Shown here in pieces: positions 56,383-64,000 of a stretch of DNA of 64,000 nucleotides. The stretch is from Solimonas marina. GTDB taxonomy: Bacteria; Pseudomonadota; Gammaproteobacteria; Nevskiales; Nevskiaceae. Under the pieces are notes generated by a model. That model did not search any database. It was not told the DNA's origin and was given only the letters and a program-made list of their open reading frames with translations. Both the position numbers and the translations under genes were made by a program. How positions within the stretch are numbered: position 1 is the first letter of the stretch; each line of letters opens with the position of its first letter. Location of the stretch: assembly GCF_012241385.1 (NCBI RefSeq), contig NZ_JAAVXB010000001.1:434001-498000 (forward strand). Direction: 5' to 3'.

Positions 56383-57510
56383 ATGCCGGTCAAAATCGCC
56401 GTGCTGAAGGAGACTCGCGCGAACGAACGCCGTGTTGCGCTCGTCCCCGCCGTCGCCGACAAACTCACCAAGCTGGGCTGCGAGATTCATATGCAGACCG
56501 GTGCCGGTGCCGCGAGCCGTATTCCGGATTCGGCGTACAAGAACGTCACGTTCGCCGCCAACCCCCAGGGGCTGGTCAGCGACGCCGACATCGTCGTCAG
56601 CGTACAGCCGCCGAGCATGGACGTGGCCGATGCGATGAAGGACGGCAGCGTCCTGATTTCGTTCGTCTACCCGCACAAGGAAGTCGAGCTGACCAAGCTG
56701 CTGCGCGACAAGAAGATCACGACCTTCGCGATGGAGCTGGTGCCGCGCATCTCGCGCGCACAGGCGATGGACGCGCTGTCGAGCCAGGCGGCGCTGTCCG
56801 GCTACTACGCGGCGCTGCTCGGCTCGACCAACCTTGCGCGCATCCTGCCGATGATGACGACCGCGGTCGGCTCGATCCGCCCGGCCAAGTGCCTGGTCAT
56901 GGGCCTCGGCGTCGCCGGTCTGCAGGCCTTGGCGACGGCACGCCGTCTCGGCGCGATGACCGAAGGCTATGACGTGCGTCCGGAAACCAAGGAGCAGGCT
57001 GAGTCGCTGGGCGCCAAGTTCGTCGACACCGGTGTCGATGCGCGCGGCGAAGGCGGCTATGCACGCGAGCTGACGGCCGAGGAAAAGGACAAGATCGCGC
57101 AGGTCGTGACCAAGCACATCCAGCAGGCCGACCTGATCATCACCACGGCCGCGATTCCGGGCCGGCCGTCGCCGAAGCTGATCAGCAAGGCGCAGGTCGA
57201 CGGCATGAAGAACGGCGCGGTGATCGTCGATCTGGCCGCCGAAGGTGGCGGCAACTGCGAGTACACCAAGCCGGGCGAGACCATCCAGGTCGGCCAGGTC
57301 ACCATCGTCGCACCGCTGAACGTGCCGAGCCTGCTCGCCGAGCATGCGTCGGAGCTGTATGCGAAGAATCAGCTCAACCTGATCGAGCTGTTCGTCAAGG
57401 ACGGCGTGATCGCGCTCGACTGGGAAGACGAGGTCATCGCCAAGACCGCGCTGACGCACGGCGGCGACATCCGTAACGAAGCGGCGAAGAAGGCCGTCGA
57501 GTCCGCGTAA
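56383..57510 (+). CDS. pntAA: NAD(P) transhydrogenase subunit alpha part 1 (PntAA)
   Basis: 375 aa cytosolic NAD(H)-binding domain I of proton-translocating transhydrogenase. The N-terminus VKIAVLKETRANERRVALVP and the Rossmann segment GLGVAGLQALATARRLGA are diagnostic. The TAAIPGRPSPKLI mobile-loop region follows. The alpha chain is split in two genes, as in Rhodospirillum. GGGAG lies about 10 nt before the ATG. It is first of three tightly spaced genes. Confidence 0.96.
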   Translation: MPVKIAVLKETRANERRVALVPAVADKLTKLGCEIHMQTGAGAASRIPDSAYKNVTFAANPQGLVSDADIVVSVQPPSMDVADAMKDGSVLISFVYPHKEVELTKLLRDKKITTFAMELVPRISRAQAMDALSSQAALSGYYAALLGSTNLARILPMMTTAVGSIRPAKCLVMGLGVAGLQALATARRLGAMTEGYDVRPETKEQAESLGAKFVDTGVDARGEGGYARELTAEEKDKIAQVVTKHIQQADLIITTAAIPGRPSPKLISKAQVDGMKNGAVIVDLAAEGGGNCEYTKPGETIQVGQVTIVAPLNVPSLLAEHASELYAKNQLNLIELFVKDGVIALDWEDEVIAKTALTHGGDIRNEAAKKAVESA

Positions 57511-57524
57511 GAGGGAGATCGAAC

Positions 57525-57836
57525 ATGGAATACACCACCACCGTGCTGACGGGCTTCGTCGCCCTCTACATCTTCATGCTCGCCGCGTTCACCGGCTTCG
57601 AGATCATCGGCCGCGTGCCGGCGATTCTGCATACGCCGCTGATGTCCGGCTCCAACTTCATTCACGGCATCGTCGTGGTCGGGGCGCTGTGGGCGCTGCT
57701 CAATGCATCGAGCACGCTGCAGCAGGTCGTCGGTTTCGTCGGCGTGCTGCTCGGCGCCGGCAACGCGGCCGGCGGCTATGTCGTCACCGAACGCATGCTC
57801 GAGATGTTCAAGCCTTCCGACAAGAAGAAGGGTTAA
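57525..57836 (+). CDS. pntAB: NAD(P) transhydrogenase subunit alpha part 2 (PntAB)
   Basis: 103 aa membrane subunit with three or four helices, including the conserved RVPAILHTPLMSGSNFIHGI and GAGNAAGGYVVTERML segments. It forms part of domain II, the proton channel. It lies 14 nt after pntAA with a GGGAG ribosome site and 11 nt before pntB. Confidence 0.96.
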   Translation: MEYTTTVLTGFVALYIFMLAAFTGFEIIGRVPAILHTPLMSGSNFIHGIVVVGALWALLNASSTLQQVVGFVGVLLGAGNAAGGYVVTERMLEMFKPSDKKKG

Positions 57837-57847
57837 GGGGAGCGATC

Positions 57848-59266
57848 ATGAATTCAGCCCTGATCATCGACGCGGCGTATTTTCTTGCCGCGTTCCTGTT
57901 CATCTTCGGCCTCAAGCGCATGTCGAGCCCGATCACGGCGCCGACCGGCATCCGCTGGGCCGGCCTCGGCATGGTCGTCGCCGTGCTCGCGAGCTTCCTC
58001 TACACGCTCGACGTGGAACCGGATGCGCGCCCGCACCTGACCACCAACGTGACGCTGGCGATCATCGCCCTGGTGCTCGGCTTCGGCTGGGCCTGGTGGT
58101 CCGGCAAGAAGGTCGCGATGACCGCGATGCCGCAGATGGTCGCGCTCTACAACGGCATGGGCGGCGGCGCCGCGGCGGCAATCGCCGCGATCGAGCTGTT
58201 TGGCCACAAGTCGCACGTCGGCGTCGGCCTGGCGCTGGCGGTGCTCGGCGGCCTGATCGGTTCGATCTCGTTGTCCGGCTCCCTGATCGCCTGGGGCAAG
58301 CTCGATGGCCGCATCAACAAGACGCTGCGCCTGACCGGCCTGCAGGCCATCAACGGCACGCTGCTGCTGGTGCTGGTCGCGCTCGGCGCCTACGTGGTCT
58401 ATATGCACGGCGCGGTGCCAGCCGGCATTCTCGCGCTGTTCTTCGCGCTGGCGCTGTTCTACGGCGTGATGATGACGATGCCGATCGGCGGCGCCGACAT
58501 GCCGGTGGTGATCTCGCTGTACAACGCGTTCACCGGTCTGGCGGTCGGCTTCGAAGGCTATGTGCTGAACAACCCGGCGCTGATGATCGCCGGCATGGTG
58601 GTCGGCTCGGCCGGCACGCTGCTGACGCTGCTGATGGCCAAGGCGATGAACCGCTCGGTGTCGAACGTGCTGTTCAGCAACTTCGGCGCTGCGGGCGGTG
58701 AGGGCGACAGCGAGATCGAAGGCAGCATGAAACCGGCCGACGCCGGCGATGCCGCGATCAACATGCGCTACGCGAGCAAGGTCATCATCGCGCCGGGCTA
58801 CGGTCTGGCGGTCGCGCAGGCGCAGCACAAGCTCTACGAGTTCGTGAAGCTGCTGCAGGCCAACGACGTCGACGTCAAGTTCGCCATCCATCCGGTCGCC
58901 GGCCGCATGCCGGGCCATATGAACGTGCTGCTCGCCGAAGCCGGCGTGCCTTACGACATCATCTTCGACATGGAAGACATCAACGCCGAGTTCAAGGAAG
59001 CGGACGTGGCCGTCGTCATCGGCGCCAACGACACCGTCAACCCGGCGGCGCGCACCAACAAGTCGAGCCCGATCTACGGCATGCCGATTCTCAATGTCGA
59101 CCAGGCCAAGCAGGTCTACGTCGTCAAGCGCGGCCAGGGCAAGGGCTACTCAGGCGTCGAGAACGAGCTGTTCTTCCGCGACAACTGCAACATGGTCTAC
59201 GGCGACGCGCAGAAGGTCATGGTCGAAATGATCCAGGCCGTGAAGTCGCTCGAAGGCGGCCACTGA
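57848..59266 (+). CDS. pntB: NAD(P) transhydrogenase subunit beta (PntB)
   Basis: 472 aa. Eight to nine membrane helices (about 1-280) complete the proton path, with GGADMPVVISLYNAFTGLAV containing the conserved domain-II residues. The C-terminal NADP(H) domain III (about 300-472) contains IAPGYGLAVAQAQHKLYEF, AGRMPGHMNVLLAEAGVPYD and the KRGQGKGYSGVENELF loop. The complex drives NADPH formation using the proton gradient. A terminator follows 21 nt after the stop. Confidence 0.97.
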   Translation: MNSALIIDAAYFLAAFLFIFGLKRMSSPITAPTGIRWAGLGMVVAVLASFLYTLDVEPDARPHLTTNVTLAIIALVLGFGWAWWSGKKVAMTAMPQMVALYNGMGGGAAAAIAAIELFGHKSHVGVGLALAVLGGLIGSISLSGSLIAWGKLDGRINKTLRLTGLQAINGTLLLVLVALGAYVVYMHGAVPAGILALFFALALFYGVMMTMPIGGADMPVVISLYNAFTGLAVGFEGYVLNNPALMIAGMVVGSAGTLLTLLMAKAMNRSVSNVLFSNFGAAGGEGDSEIEGSMKPADAGDAAINMRYASKVIIAPGYGLAVAQAQHKLYEFVKLLQANDVDVKFAIHPVAGRMPGHMNVLLAEAGVPYDIIFDMEDINAEFKEADVAVVIGANDTVNPAARTNKSSPIYGMPILNVDQAKQVYVVKRGQGKGYSGVENELFFRDNCNMVYGDAQKVMVEMIQAVKSLEGGH

Positions 59267-59287
59267 GTCGCTGAGCAAGGCTGTGAA

Positions 59288-59318
59288 CAAAAGGCCGCCT
59301 CCAGGCGGCCTTTTGTTT
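59288..59318 (+). terminator. Terminator of the pnt operon
   Basis: 13-bp stem CAAAAGGCCGCCT/AGGCGGCCTTTTG with a very short loop, followed by TTT. It lies 21 nt after pntB. Confidence 0.88.
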
Positions 59319-59417
59319 GGGCGCCGACGGTCATCATGTCCGGAATCGTCGGCCCGGCGTCGTCGCCAGCGCCGGCGCCTGCCGTTAGCCTGTGCGCGTC
59401 ATTGATGTGGGGCAACC

Positions 59418-60431
59418 ATGCTCAAGCGCATTGCGGTACTCGGCTACGACGGCGCCAACGCGCTCGACATCTGCGGGCCGCTCGAGGCCTTCGCGTCGGC
59501 AAACACGCTGGCGCCCGAACACGATGCGGCGATCCGCTATGAGCTGATCGTGCTCGCCGACGGCGGGCGGCCGTTCACGACCGAATCCGGGCTGATGATG
59601 CAGCCGCACGCCGGACTCGACGACGACATCGCGACGATCGACACCGTCATCGTGCCGGGCGGTGCCGGCCTGCGCGAAGCCGCGGCCAATGCGCGCATTA
59701 CCGGCTGGCTGCAAACACATGCCGCACAGATCCGCCGCATCGCCTCGGTCTGCACCGGCATCTACGGACTGGCGGCTACCGGCCTGCTCGACGGCCGCCG
59801 GGCCGCGACGCACTGGCGCTTCGCCGACGACGTCGCGCGGCGCTTCCCGAAACTGCGCGTCGACGGCGACGCGATCTTCGTTCGCGACGGCCGCTTCTAT
59901 ACCTCGGCCGGCATCACCGCCGGCATTGATCTGACGCTGGCGCTGATCGAAGAAGACGCCGGCGCCCCGCTGGCGCTGGGCGTGGCCCGCGATCTGGTCG
60001 TTTACCTGAAACGGCCCGGCGGCCAGGAACAGTTCTCCGAACCGCTGCGCCGGCAGATGCGCGGCGGCGATCCGTTCGACGAGCTGTTGGTGTGGATGGC
60101 TGCGCACCTGCAGCAAGACTTGTCGGTCGCCACGCTGGCGGCCCGCGTTTACCTGAGTCCACGCCAGTTCAGCCGGCGCTTCACGACACAACTCGGCAAC
60201 ACACCGGCCGATTACGTCACCGATCTGCGCCTGCGTGAAGCGCGGCGCCTGCTCGACGCCGGCGAACTCGGCATCGACGCCGTCGCGCAGACCGTCGGCT
60301 TTCGCAGCGCCGACGTCTTCCGCCGTGCGTTCGACCGTCGCTTCGGCCTCGCGCCGCAAGCCTATCGACGGCGCTTTCCGGCAACCGCCCGGCATGACGC
60401 CGACCCCTGTTCCTCACCGAGTCTGAACTGA
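59418..60431 (+). CDS. GlxA/AraC-family transcriptional regulator with DJ-1/PfpI-like domain
   Basis: 337 aa. The N-terminal DJ-1/GATase-1-like sensor domain (about 3-185) contains the elbow IASVCTGIYGLAATGLL. The C-terminal AraC-type double helix-turn-helix (about 225-320) contains LSPRQFSRRFTTQLGNTPADY and IDAVAQTVGFRSADVFRRAF. Such GlxA-type regulators usually sense small metabolites and activate nearby catabolic genes. Its TGA overlaps the ATG of the P460-like gene (TGATG), implying the two are made together. Confidence 0.92.
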   Translation: MLKRIAVLGYDGANALDICGPLEAFASANTLAPEHDAAIRYELIVLADGGRPFTTESGLMMQPHAGLDDDIATIDTVIVPGGAGLREAAANARITGWLQTHAAQIRRIASVCTGIYGLAATGLLDGRRAATHWRFADDVARRFPKLRVDGDAIFVRDGRFYTSAGITAGIDLTLALIEEDAGAPLALGVARDLVVYLKRPGGQEQFSEPLRRQMRGGDPFDELLVWMAAHLQQDLSVATLAARVYLSPRQFSRRFTTQLGNTPADYVTDLRLREARRLLDAGELGIDAVAQTVGFRSADVFRRAFDRRFGLAPQAYRRRFPATARHDADPCSSPSLN

Positions 60432-61036
60432 TGCTTCGCTTCCTCTTCGCCACCAGCATGCTCGCGCTATCGAGCAGCGCGGCAACGGCCGCGCCAGCCT
60501 CCGATACGACCGCGGCACCGCAGGCGCCGTCATACACCGGCGATGGCCGTCTGCAGCTGCCGGCCGACTATCGGCAATGGGTGTTTCTGACATCCGGCCT
60601 CGACATGAGTTACCGCGAAGACGGCGGGGCACCGGATCACTCGATGTTCGATAACGTGTTCGTCGATCCTGAGGCTTACCGAACATTCGTACAGACCGGT
60701 CACTGGCCGGACCGCACGGCGCTGGTGATGGAAGTACGCGGCGCGCAGACCAAGGGCTCGATCAATCGCCGCGGCTCATTCCAGAGCGGCGCGCCGATGG
60801 GCTACGAGGTCCATGTGCGCGACGACGCGCACGGCGGCTGGGCGTTCTACAGCTTCAACGGCGATCGCGCGCCGGCGCAGAAGATTCCGACCGATCGCGC
60901 GTGCTATACCTGCCACCAGGCGCACGGCGCCGTCGACACGACCTTCGTGCAGTTCTATCCGACCTTGCTGCCGATTGCCGAAGCGCGGAAGACGCTCAGC
61001 CCCGCCTTCCGCGCCGAGTCCGGCGCCGCGCACTGA
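60431..61036 (+). CDS. Cytochrome P460-like periplasmic c-type haem protein
   Basis: 201 aa with a signal peptide (about 1-20, ending ATA). The haem-binding CYTCH lies at 158-162 within ACYTCHQAH. The P460 beta-sandwich begins with LPADYRQWVFLTSGLDM. A lysine at position 108 (GAQTKGS) is in the region where the P460 haem crosslink lysine occurs, but I cannot confirm the crosslink. P460 proteins oxidise hydroxylamine or bind NO; cytochrome c'-beta relatives bind NO. It starts one base inside the regulator's stop codon. Confidence 0.85.
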   Translation: MLRFLFATSMLALSSSAATAAPASDTTAAPQAPSYTGDGRLQLPADYRQWVFLTSGLDMSYREDGGAPDHSMFDNVFVDPEAYRTFVQTGHWPDRTALVMEVRGAQTKGSINRRGSFQSGAPMGYEVHVRDDAHGGWAFYSFNGDRAPAQKIPTDRACYTCHQAHGAVDTTFVQFYPTLLPIAEARKTLSPAFRAESGAAH

Positions 61037-61113
61037 GCAATCCGGCGGAATCCGCGTGCCGTCGGTCACGGATTCTGCTGAGATGCGGCCTGTCGTCCCG
61101 ACGGAGCCGGACC

Positions 61114-61602
61114 ATGCCGAATCGCAGCGATGCATCGCCCATCACCGGCGGCTGCCAATGCGGCGCCGTGCGCTACGCGGTGCACGCGACGCAGCTCGAA
61201 CGCACACATTACTGCCATTGCCGCATGTGCCAGCGCGCGCTCGGCAATCTGTTCGCGGCGCTGGCCGGCACGCGCAAGACGCAGTTTGAATGGACCGGCG
61301 CGCAGACACCGCGCGTCTACGCCTCGTCGTCGGTCGCCACGCGCGGCTTTTGCCCGCAGTGCGGCACACCGCTGAGCTTCGCGTACGCCGAATCGGAGTG
61401 GATCTACGTCACGGTCGGCAGTCTCGATACGCCGGCCAACGCGGTGCCAGAACGTCATTTCGGCATCGAAAGTCAGTTGCCGTGGCTGCATCTCGACGAT
61501 GCGCTACCCAAGGAGGCAACCGGCGACACGGACCTGTTGCGCACCATGAAGGTTTATCAGCACCCGCAGGTGCCGAACGGGCTGGCCGCGACTCAGAAGT
61601 AG
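61114..61602 (+). CDS. GFA/CENP-V family zinc protein
   Basis: 162 aa. Zinc-binding motifs are in the family order: GGCQCGAVRY (CxC), HYCHCRMCQRA (CxCxxC) and GFCPQCGTPL (CxxC). Some relatives are called glutathione-dependent formaldehyde-activating enzymes, but that activity is doubtful for many. GGAG lies 8-11 nt before the ATG at 61114. Its 3' end overlaps the convergent DUF4105 gene by 10 nt. Confidence 0.9.
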   Translation: MPNRSDASPITGGCQCGAVRYAVHATQLERTHYCHCRMCQRALGNLFAALAGTRKTQFEWTGAQTPRVYASSSVATRGFCPQCGTPLSFAYAESEWIYVTVGSLDTPANAVPERHFGIESQLPWLHLDDALPKEATGDTDLLRTMKVYQHPQVPNGLAATQK

Positions 61603-63554
61603 TGCTGCACACTCAGGTCGGCGCGCAGGCGATCGCTGCCGCCCCAGCGCTCGTAGCGAAGCTCGCTGCGCAGCGCCAGATCGCGTGACAACGACCATTG
61701 TTGGCCGAAGCGCAGCATCGTTCGCGAGCCGCCGGCGTCGCCGATGGCCTGCAGGCGTTCGGCTTCCGCCTGTACTTGCCAACCCGCCAGTGGATTCGCC
61801 AGCACCCCGATCAACGGACCTGCGCCCAATCCCCAGCCGCGCGGCAGATCCGCATTGACATCGGCACGTGTCTGCAGGAACGCGTAGCCGACCAGTGCGT
61901 CGAAACGTCCGAAGCTCAAACCTGGGCCACCCTCCAGCACGCCGCCGAATGCCCCCCCGTCGAGCCGCGACGGCTCGCCGGCAAGGCGAACACGCCACGA
62001 AATCGGACGGAACAACGGGGTCCGCGGACTGACCGAGACGATGTCGATCAGATTCTCCGTCGCCGGGTGCAGATGACCGTCACGCAGATCGAGGCGGGCC
62101 GCAATATCGAGAAAGCTGATCTGCTGGCCCGGGCCATAGCCGGCCGGTGCATCGAGCAGGTCGTGATAGGCCGGCCGCCAACCCAGACTCAAGGCTCGCG
62201 TGTCACTGCCGAACGCGGCGCCGAGCGCAAGCCGCTGCGTATCGTGTGCCTGCAGTGGATCGTCGGTCGGCGGCGGGGTCGGCGCGAAACCAGCGTCGGT
62301 CGCCAGCGCTGCGCGCGCACGCAGCAATTGCTGCGAACGCGGCAGCGCCGCCTCGCGACTGCGCTCGCCGGACAAGAATCCGTAGTAGAGCAGGTCGTTG
62401 GCATGCGTCAGCGTACGCGCCTGCGCGTCGCGCGGCATCGCCATCAGCGCGGGATCATCGGCCGCGCGGCGGCCATCGGCCAGCGCCAGTGCCACGTGCC
62501 GCTCATTCGCGTCCAGCTGTGCGGCTTGATCGACGAGCTGCGTGGCCAGCGAGGGCCGAAAATGCGGCGCGCCCAGAAACGGCGACAGCGTGCGTAGCGT
62601 GTCGGTCGGAATCGCGCGCCAATCGTAGCGGTGCCCCCACTGCAGCTGCGGGCGCGCCACGCGCAGCAGCGTCAACAATTCGTACGAGCAGTTGCGCGTG
62701 AAAAAGTAGTAGCGAAATTCAGCGCCGCGCAGCTCCCAAAGGTGCAGCAGCAGCATGTGCTTTTCATCGTCGCTGAGTGCCAGCGGGTATTCCCAGAGAT
62801 CGCGGCTTTCAAGGCGCGCGTACTCTTTCACTTTCTCGTAGTAGGGCAGCACGCTGAACTGGCCGCGATAGCCGCCCGTCAGGCCGCGAACCGCGAAGAC
62901 CAGGCCGTTATGCTCCGTCGTCGCCGCCGCATAGTTGACGGCGTAAGCCAGCAGTGGCGTGCCCGCCTGCGTCTCGTCACCATCGAGACGCAGCAGCGTG
63001 TGCCCGAACATCGACGCCGGACTGTTCAGGTAGGCGGACGGAAAAACCACCCAGACCGCGTGCGGCGCCAGCGCTGCCATCCACTGCGCGCGACGTCCAC
63101 AGGCCTGTTGCGGCAGGCGTCGCGCATCGAAGTGCAGTTGCTGCGACAGCCAGCGATAGCGCGCGCCGAAGATGCATTGCGCCGATTCGCCACGCGGGGC
63201 CCGAGGAGACGGATCGAAGAACGCGGCCAGCGTCGCATCCAGTTCGGCCTGCGGGTCATGTCGGCCGGTCGGCGCAACGAAAAACCAGTCGCTGATGATG
63301 CTGCTGCGCGTATCGCCCAGCCCCGCATCGTCGTGCAGCAGGTCACGCCATTCGGGGCGCGCAGCGAGCCCCATGCGCTGCGCATCGTGCTGCAGCTCGA
63401 TCAGATAGTCATTGCCAGCCGCAGGCGCGGCGCGGACCACGCACAGCAGCCCGATCGCGAACAGCGCCGCGGCCTTTCGTGCTGCAGACGCGGGCGCCCA
63501 AACGCGAACGGCCCCTTGCGGGGCCGCCCTGGCGCTACTGGGTACTTCAGCCAA
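61593..63554 (-). CDS. DUF4105 domain membrane-associated protein (start uncertain)
   Basis: About 630-650 aa. After a hydrophobic signal-like stretch (AAALFAIGLLCVV) comes the DUF4105 domain, with motifs FFVAPTGRHDP, SPASMFGHTLLRL and TRNCSYELLTLLRV. A Cys-His arrangement suggests an NlpC/P60-like or Lnb-like hydrolase fold. The C-terminal half is beta-rich, ending in a phenylalanine (LSVQHYF), like an outer-membrane barrel strand. No in-frame ATG lies in a suitable place; the TTG at 63554 is the best candidate and would overlap the DUF3015 stop. GTG and CTG codons inside the signal are alternatives. Confidence 0.75.
   Translation of the reverse strand: MAEVPSSARAAPQGAVRVWAPASAARKAAALFAIGLLCVVRAAPAAGNDYLIELQHDAQRMGLAARPEWRDLLHDDAGLGDTRSSIISDWFFVAPTGRHDPQAELDATLAAFFDPSPRAPRGESAQCIFGARYRWLSQQLHFDARRLPQQACGRRAQWMAALAPHAVWVVFPSAYLNSPASMFGHTLLRLDGDETQAGTPLLAYAVNYAAATTEHNGLVFAVRGLTGGYRGQFSVLPYYEKVKEYARLESRDLWEYPLALSDDEKHMLLLHLWELRGAEFRYYFFTRNCSYELLTLLRVARPQLQWGHRYDWRAIPTDTLRTLSPFLGAPHFRPSLATQLVDQAAQLDANERHVALALADGRRAADDPALMAMPRDAQARTLTHANDLLYYGFLSGERSREAALPRSQQLLRARAALATDAGFAPTPPPTDDPLQAHDTQRLALGAAFGSDTRALSLGWRPAYHDLLDAPAGYGPGQQISFLDIAARLDLRDGHLHPATENLIDIVSVSPRTPLFRPISWRVRLAGEPSRLDGGAFGGVLEGGPGLSFGRFDALVGYAFLQTRADVNADLPRGWGLGAGPLIGVLANPLAGWQVQAEAERLQAIGDAGGSRTMLRFGQQWSLSRDLALRSELRYERWGGSDRLRADLSVQHYF
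63500..63526 (-). terminator. Weak terminator or hairpin between DUF3015 and DUF4105 genes
   Basis: On the minus strand CGGCCCC-GCAA-GGGGCCG forms a 7-bp stem with a stable tetraloop, then TTCGCGTTT. It lies 21 nt after the DUF3015 stop and inside the presumed DUF4105 leader. Confidence 0.5.
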
Positions 63555-64000
63555 CGTAATGCGACAGGCGCGCGTCCTTGGCCATGGCCGTATCGAGCGC
63601 GGCCAGCACATCGCCGGTGGTCGCATCGGGCTTGGCGAACAGCTGCGAATACTCGCGCTGCGTGAGCGCGTAGAACGCCGGACGGTCGGCCGGCGTGATC
63701 TTGTAGAGCGACGCAAGCGTCGTCAGCGTCTCGCCGTGCCCGGCCGCGACTTCGGCGGCGAGCTGATCGACGTTCGCGCTCGCGAACATCGAGCGACGGG
63801 CCTCGGCGGTGACGACACCATCGCTGCTGCAACCCAGCGTGCCGCTGGTGATGCCGAAGGTCTGATTGCCGAACGTGCCGTTGGTCGTCGCACCGAGCAC
63901 TTTGAAAATCATGCCGTCCTTGCCCTGCATGATCTGCGTGCCAAGACCACAACCGATGTCATTGTCCGCAAGCGCAACACCGAACGGCGATGCGCAGAGC
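63547..64000 (-). CDS. DUF3015 family protein (5' end outside window)
   Basis: About 150 visible residues. The frame is open to the window edge and begins within a signal peptide (SPFGVALADNDIGCGLGTQI, cleavage near ALA), so only the extreme N-terminus is missing. The DUF3015 signature ATTNGTFGNQTFGITSGTLG is complete, with two conserved cysteines (IGCG and LGCS). The function is unknown; the protein is periplasmic or secreted. A DUF4105 gene follows in the same direction. Confidence 0.88.
   Translation of the reverse strand, partial: LCASPFGVALADNDIGCGLGTQIMQGKDGMIFKVLGATTNGTFGNQTFGITSGTLGCSSDGVVTAEARRSMFASANVDQLAAEVAAGHGETLTTLASLYKITPADRPAFYALTQREYSQLFAKPDATTGDVLAALDTAMAKDARLSHYVG

Overview
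The window is a GC-rich, gene-dense stretch of bacterial chromosome. It has the content of a Gram-negative gammaproteobacterium: TamA/TamB, LptM, osmoregulated periplasmic glucan synthesis, an RND efflux pump, TtcA, PpnP, Tat and lipoprotein signals. Three things point towards the Xanthomonadales/Nevskiales side of the class: small RNAs with C-rich loops next to polA, a REP sequence of the GTAGGAGCGGC type, and an AlkB alkane hydroxylase with a rubredoxin. This placement is inference; no rRNA or other taxonomic marker is present. I found no tRNA, CRISPR array, insertion sequence or prophage.

Layout. 1-4.35 kb: RND efflux operon (end of a probable outer-membrane factor, adaptor, pump) closed by a terminator. 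4.48-5.1 kb: two tandem copies of a four-hairpin small RNA on the minus strand, behind polA. 5.1-9.5 kb: lptM-lysA-polA (minus). 9.7-20.8 kb: serine esterase, tamA-tamB, a glutathione transferase with a long Ala/Pro tail, ttcA plus a TraB/GumN protein, and a membrane-anchored pseudokinase. 20.9-26 kb: opgD, a small membrane zinc-ribbon protein coupled to a gene broken by an amber codon, an alpha/beta hydrolase and an amidase. This stretch also holds two inverted copies of a short palindromic repeat. 26.3-34.6 kb: PhoD phosphatase, PL7 alginate lyase, a REP doublet, a minus-strand set (small membrane protein, M20 peptidase, YggU, POT peptide transporter), slyD and an anchored hypothetical protein.

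34.7-42.6 kb: metH, then divergently alkB, rubredoxin, ppnP, a ClC channel and a BON-domain protein. 42.6-48.7 kb: a large secreted S8 protease with PKD domains and a C-terminal sorting-type tail, an SDR oxidoreductase and a DUF885 lipoprotein peptidase. 48.9-52.8 kb: kup, and a TetR/MFS divergent pair. 53-59.3 kb: a split cobalamin-dependent ribonucleotide reductase (nrdJab) and the three-gene transhydrogenase operon pntAA-pntAB-pntB. 59.4-64 kb: a GlxA-type regulator coupled to a cytochrome P460-like protein, a GFA-family zinc protein, and a DUF3015/DUF4105 pair cut by the window end.

Together the genes suggest a free-living aerobic heterotroph that can oxidise alkanes (alkB, rubredoxin), take apart polymers (alginate lyase, S8 protease, peptidases, peptide importer), scavenge phosphate (PhoD) and use cobalamin (metH, nrdJ). 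The most unusual features are the duplicated C-rich-loop small RNA, the pseudokinase, the amber-interrupted coupled gene, the heptanucleotide repeat inside metH, and the terminator-rich control regions around alkB and its rubredoxin.
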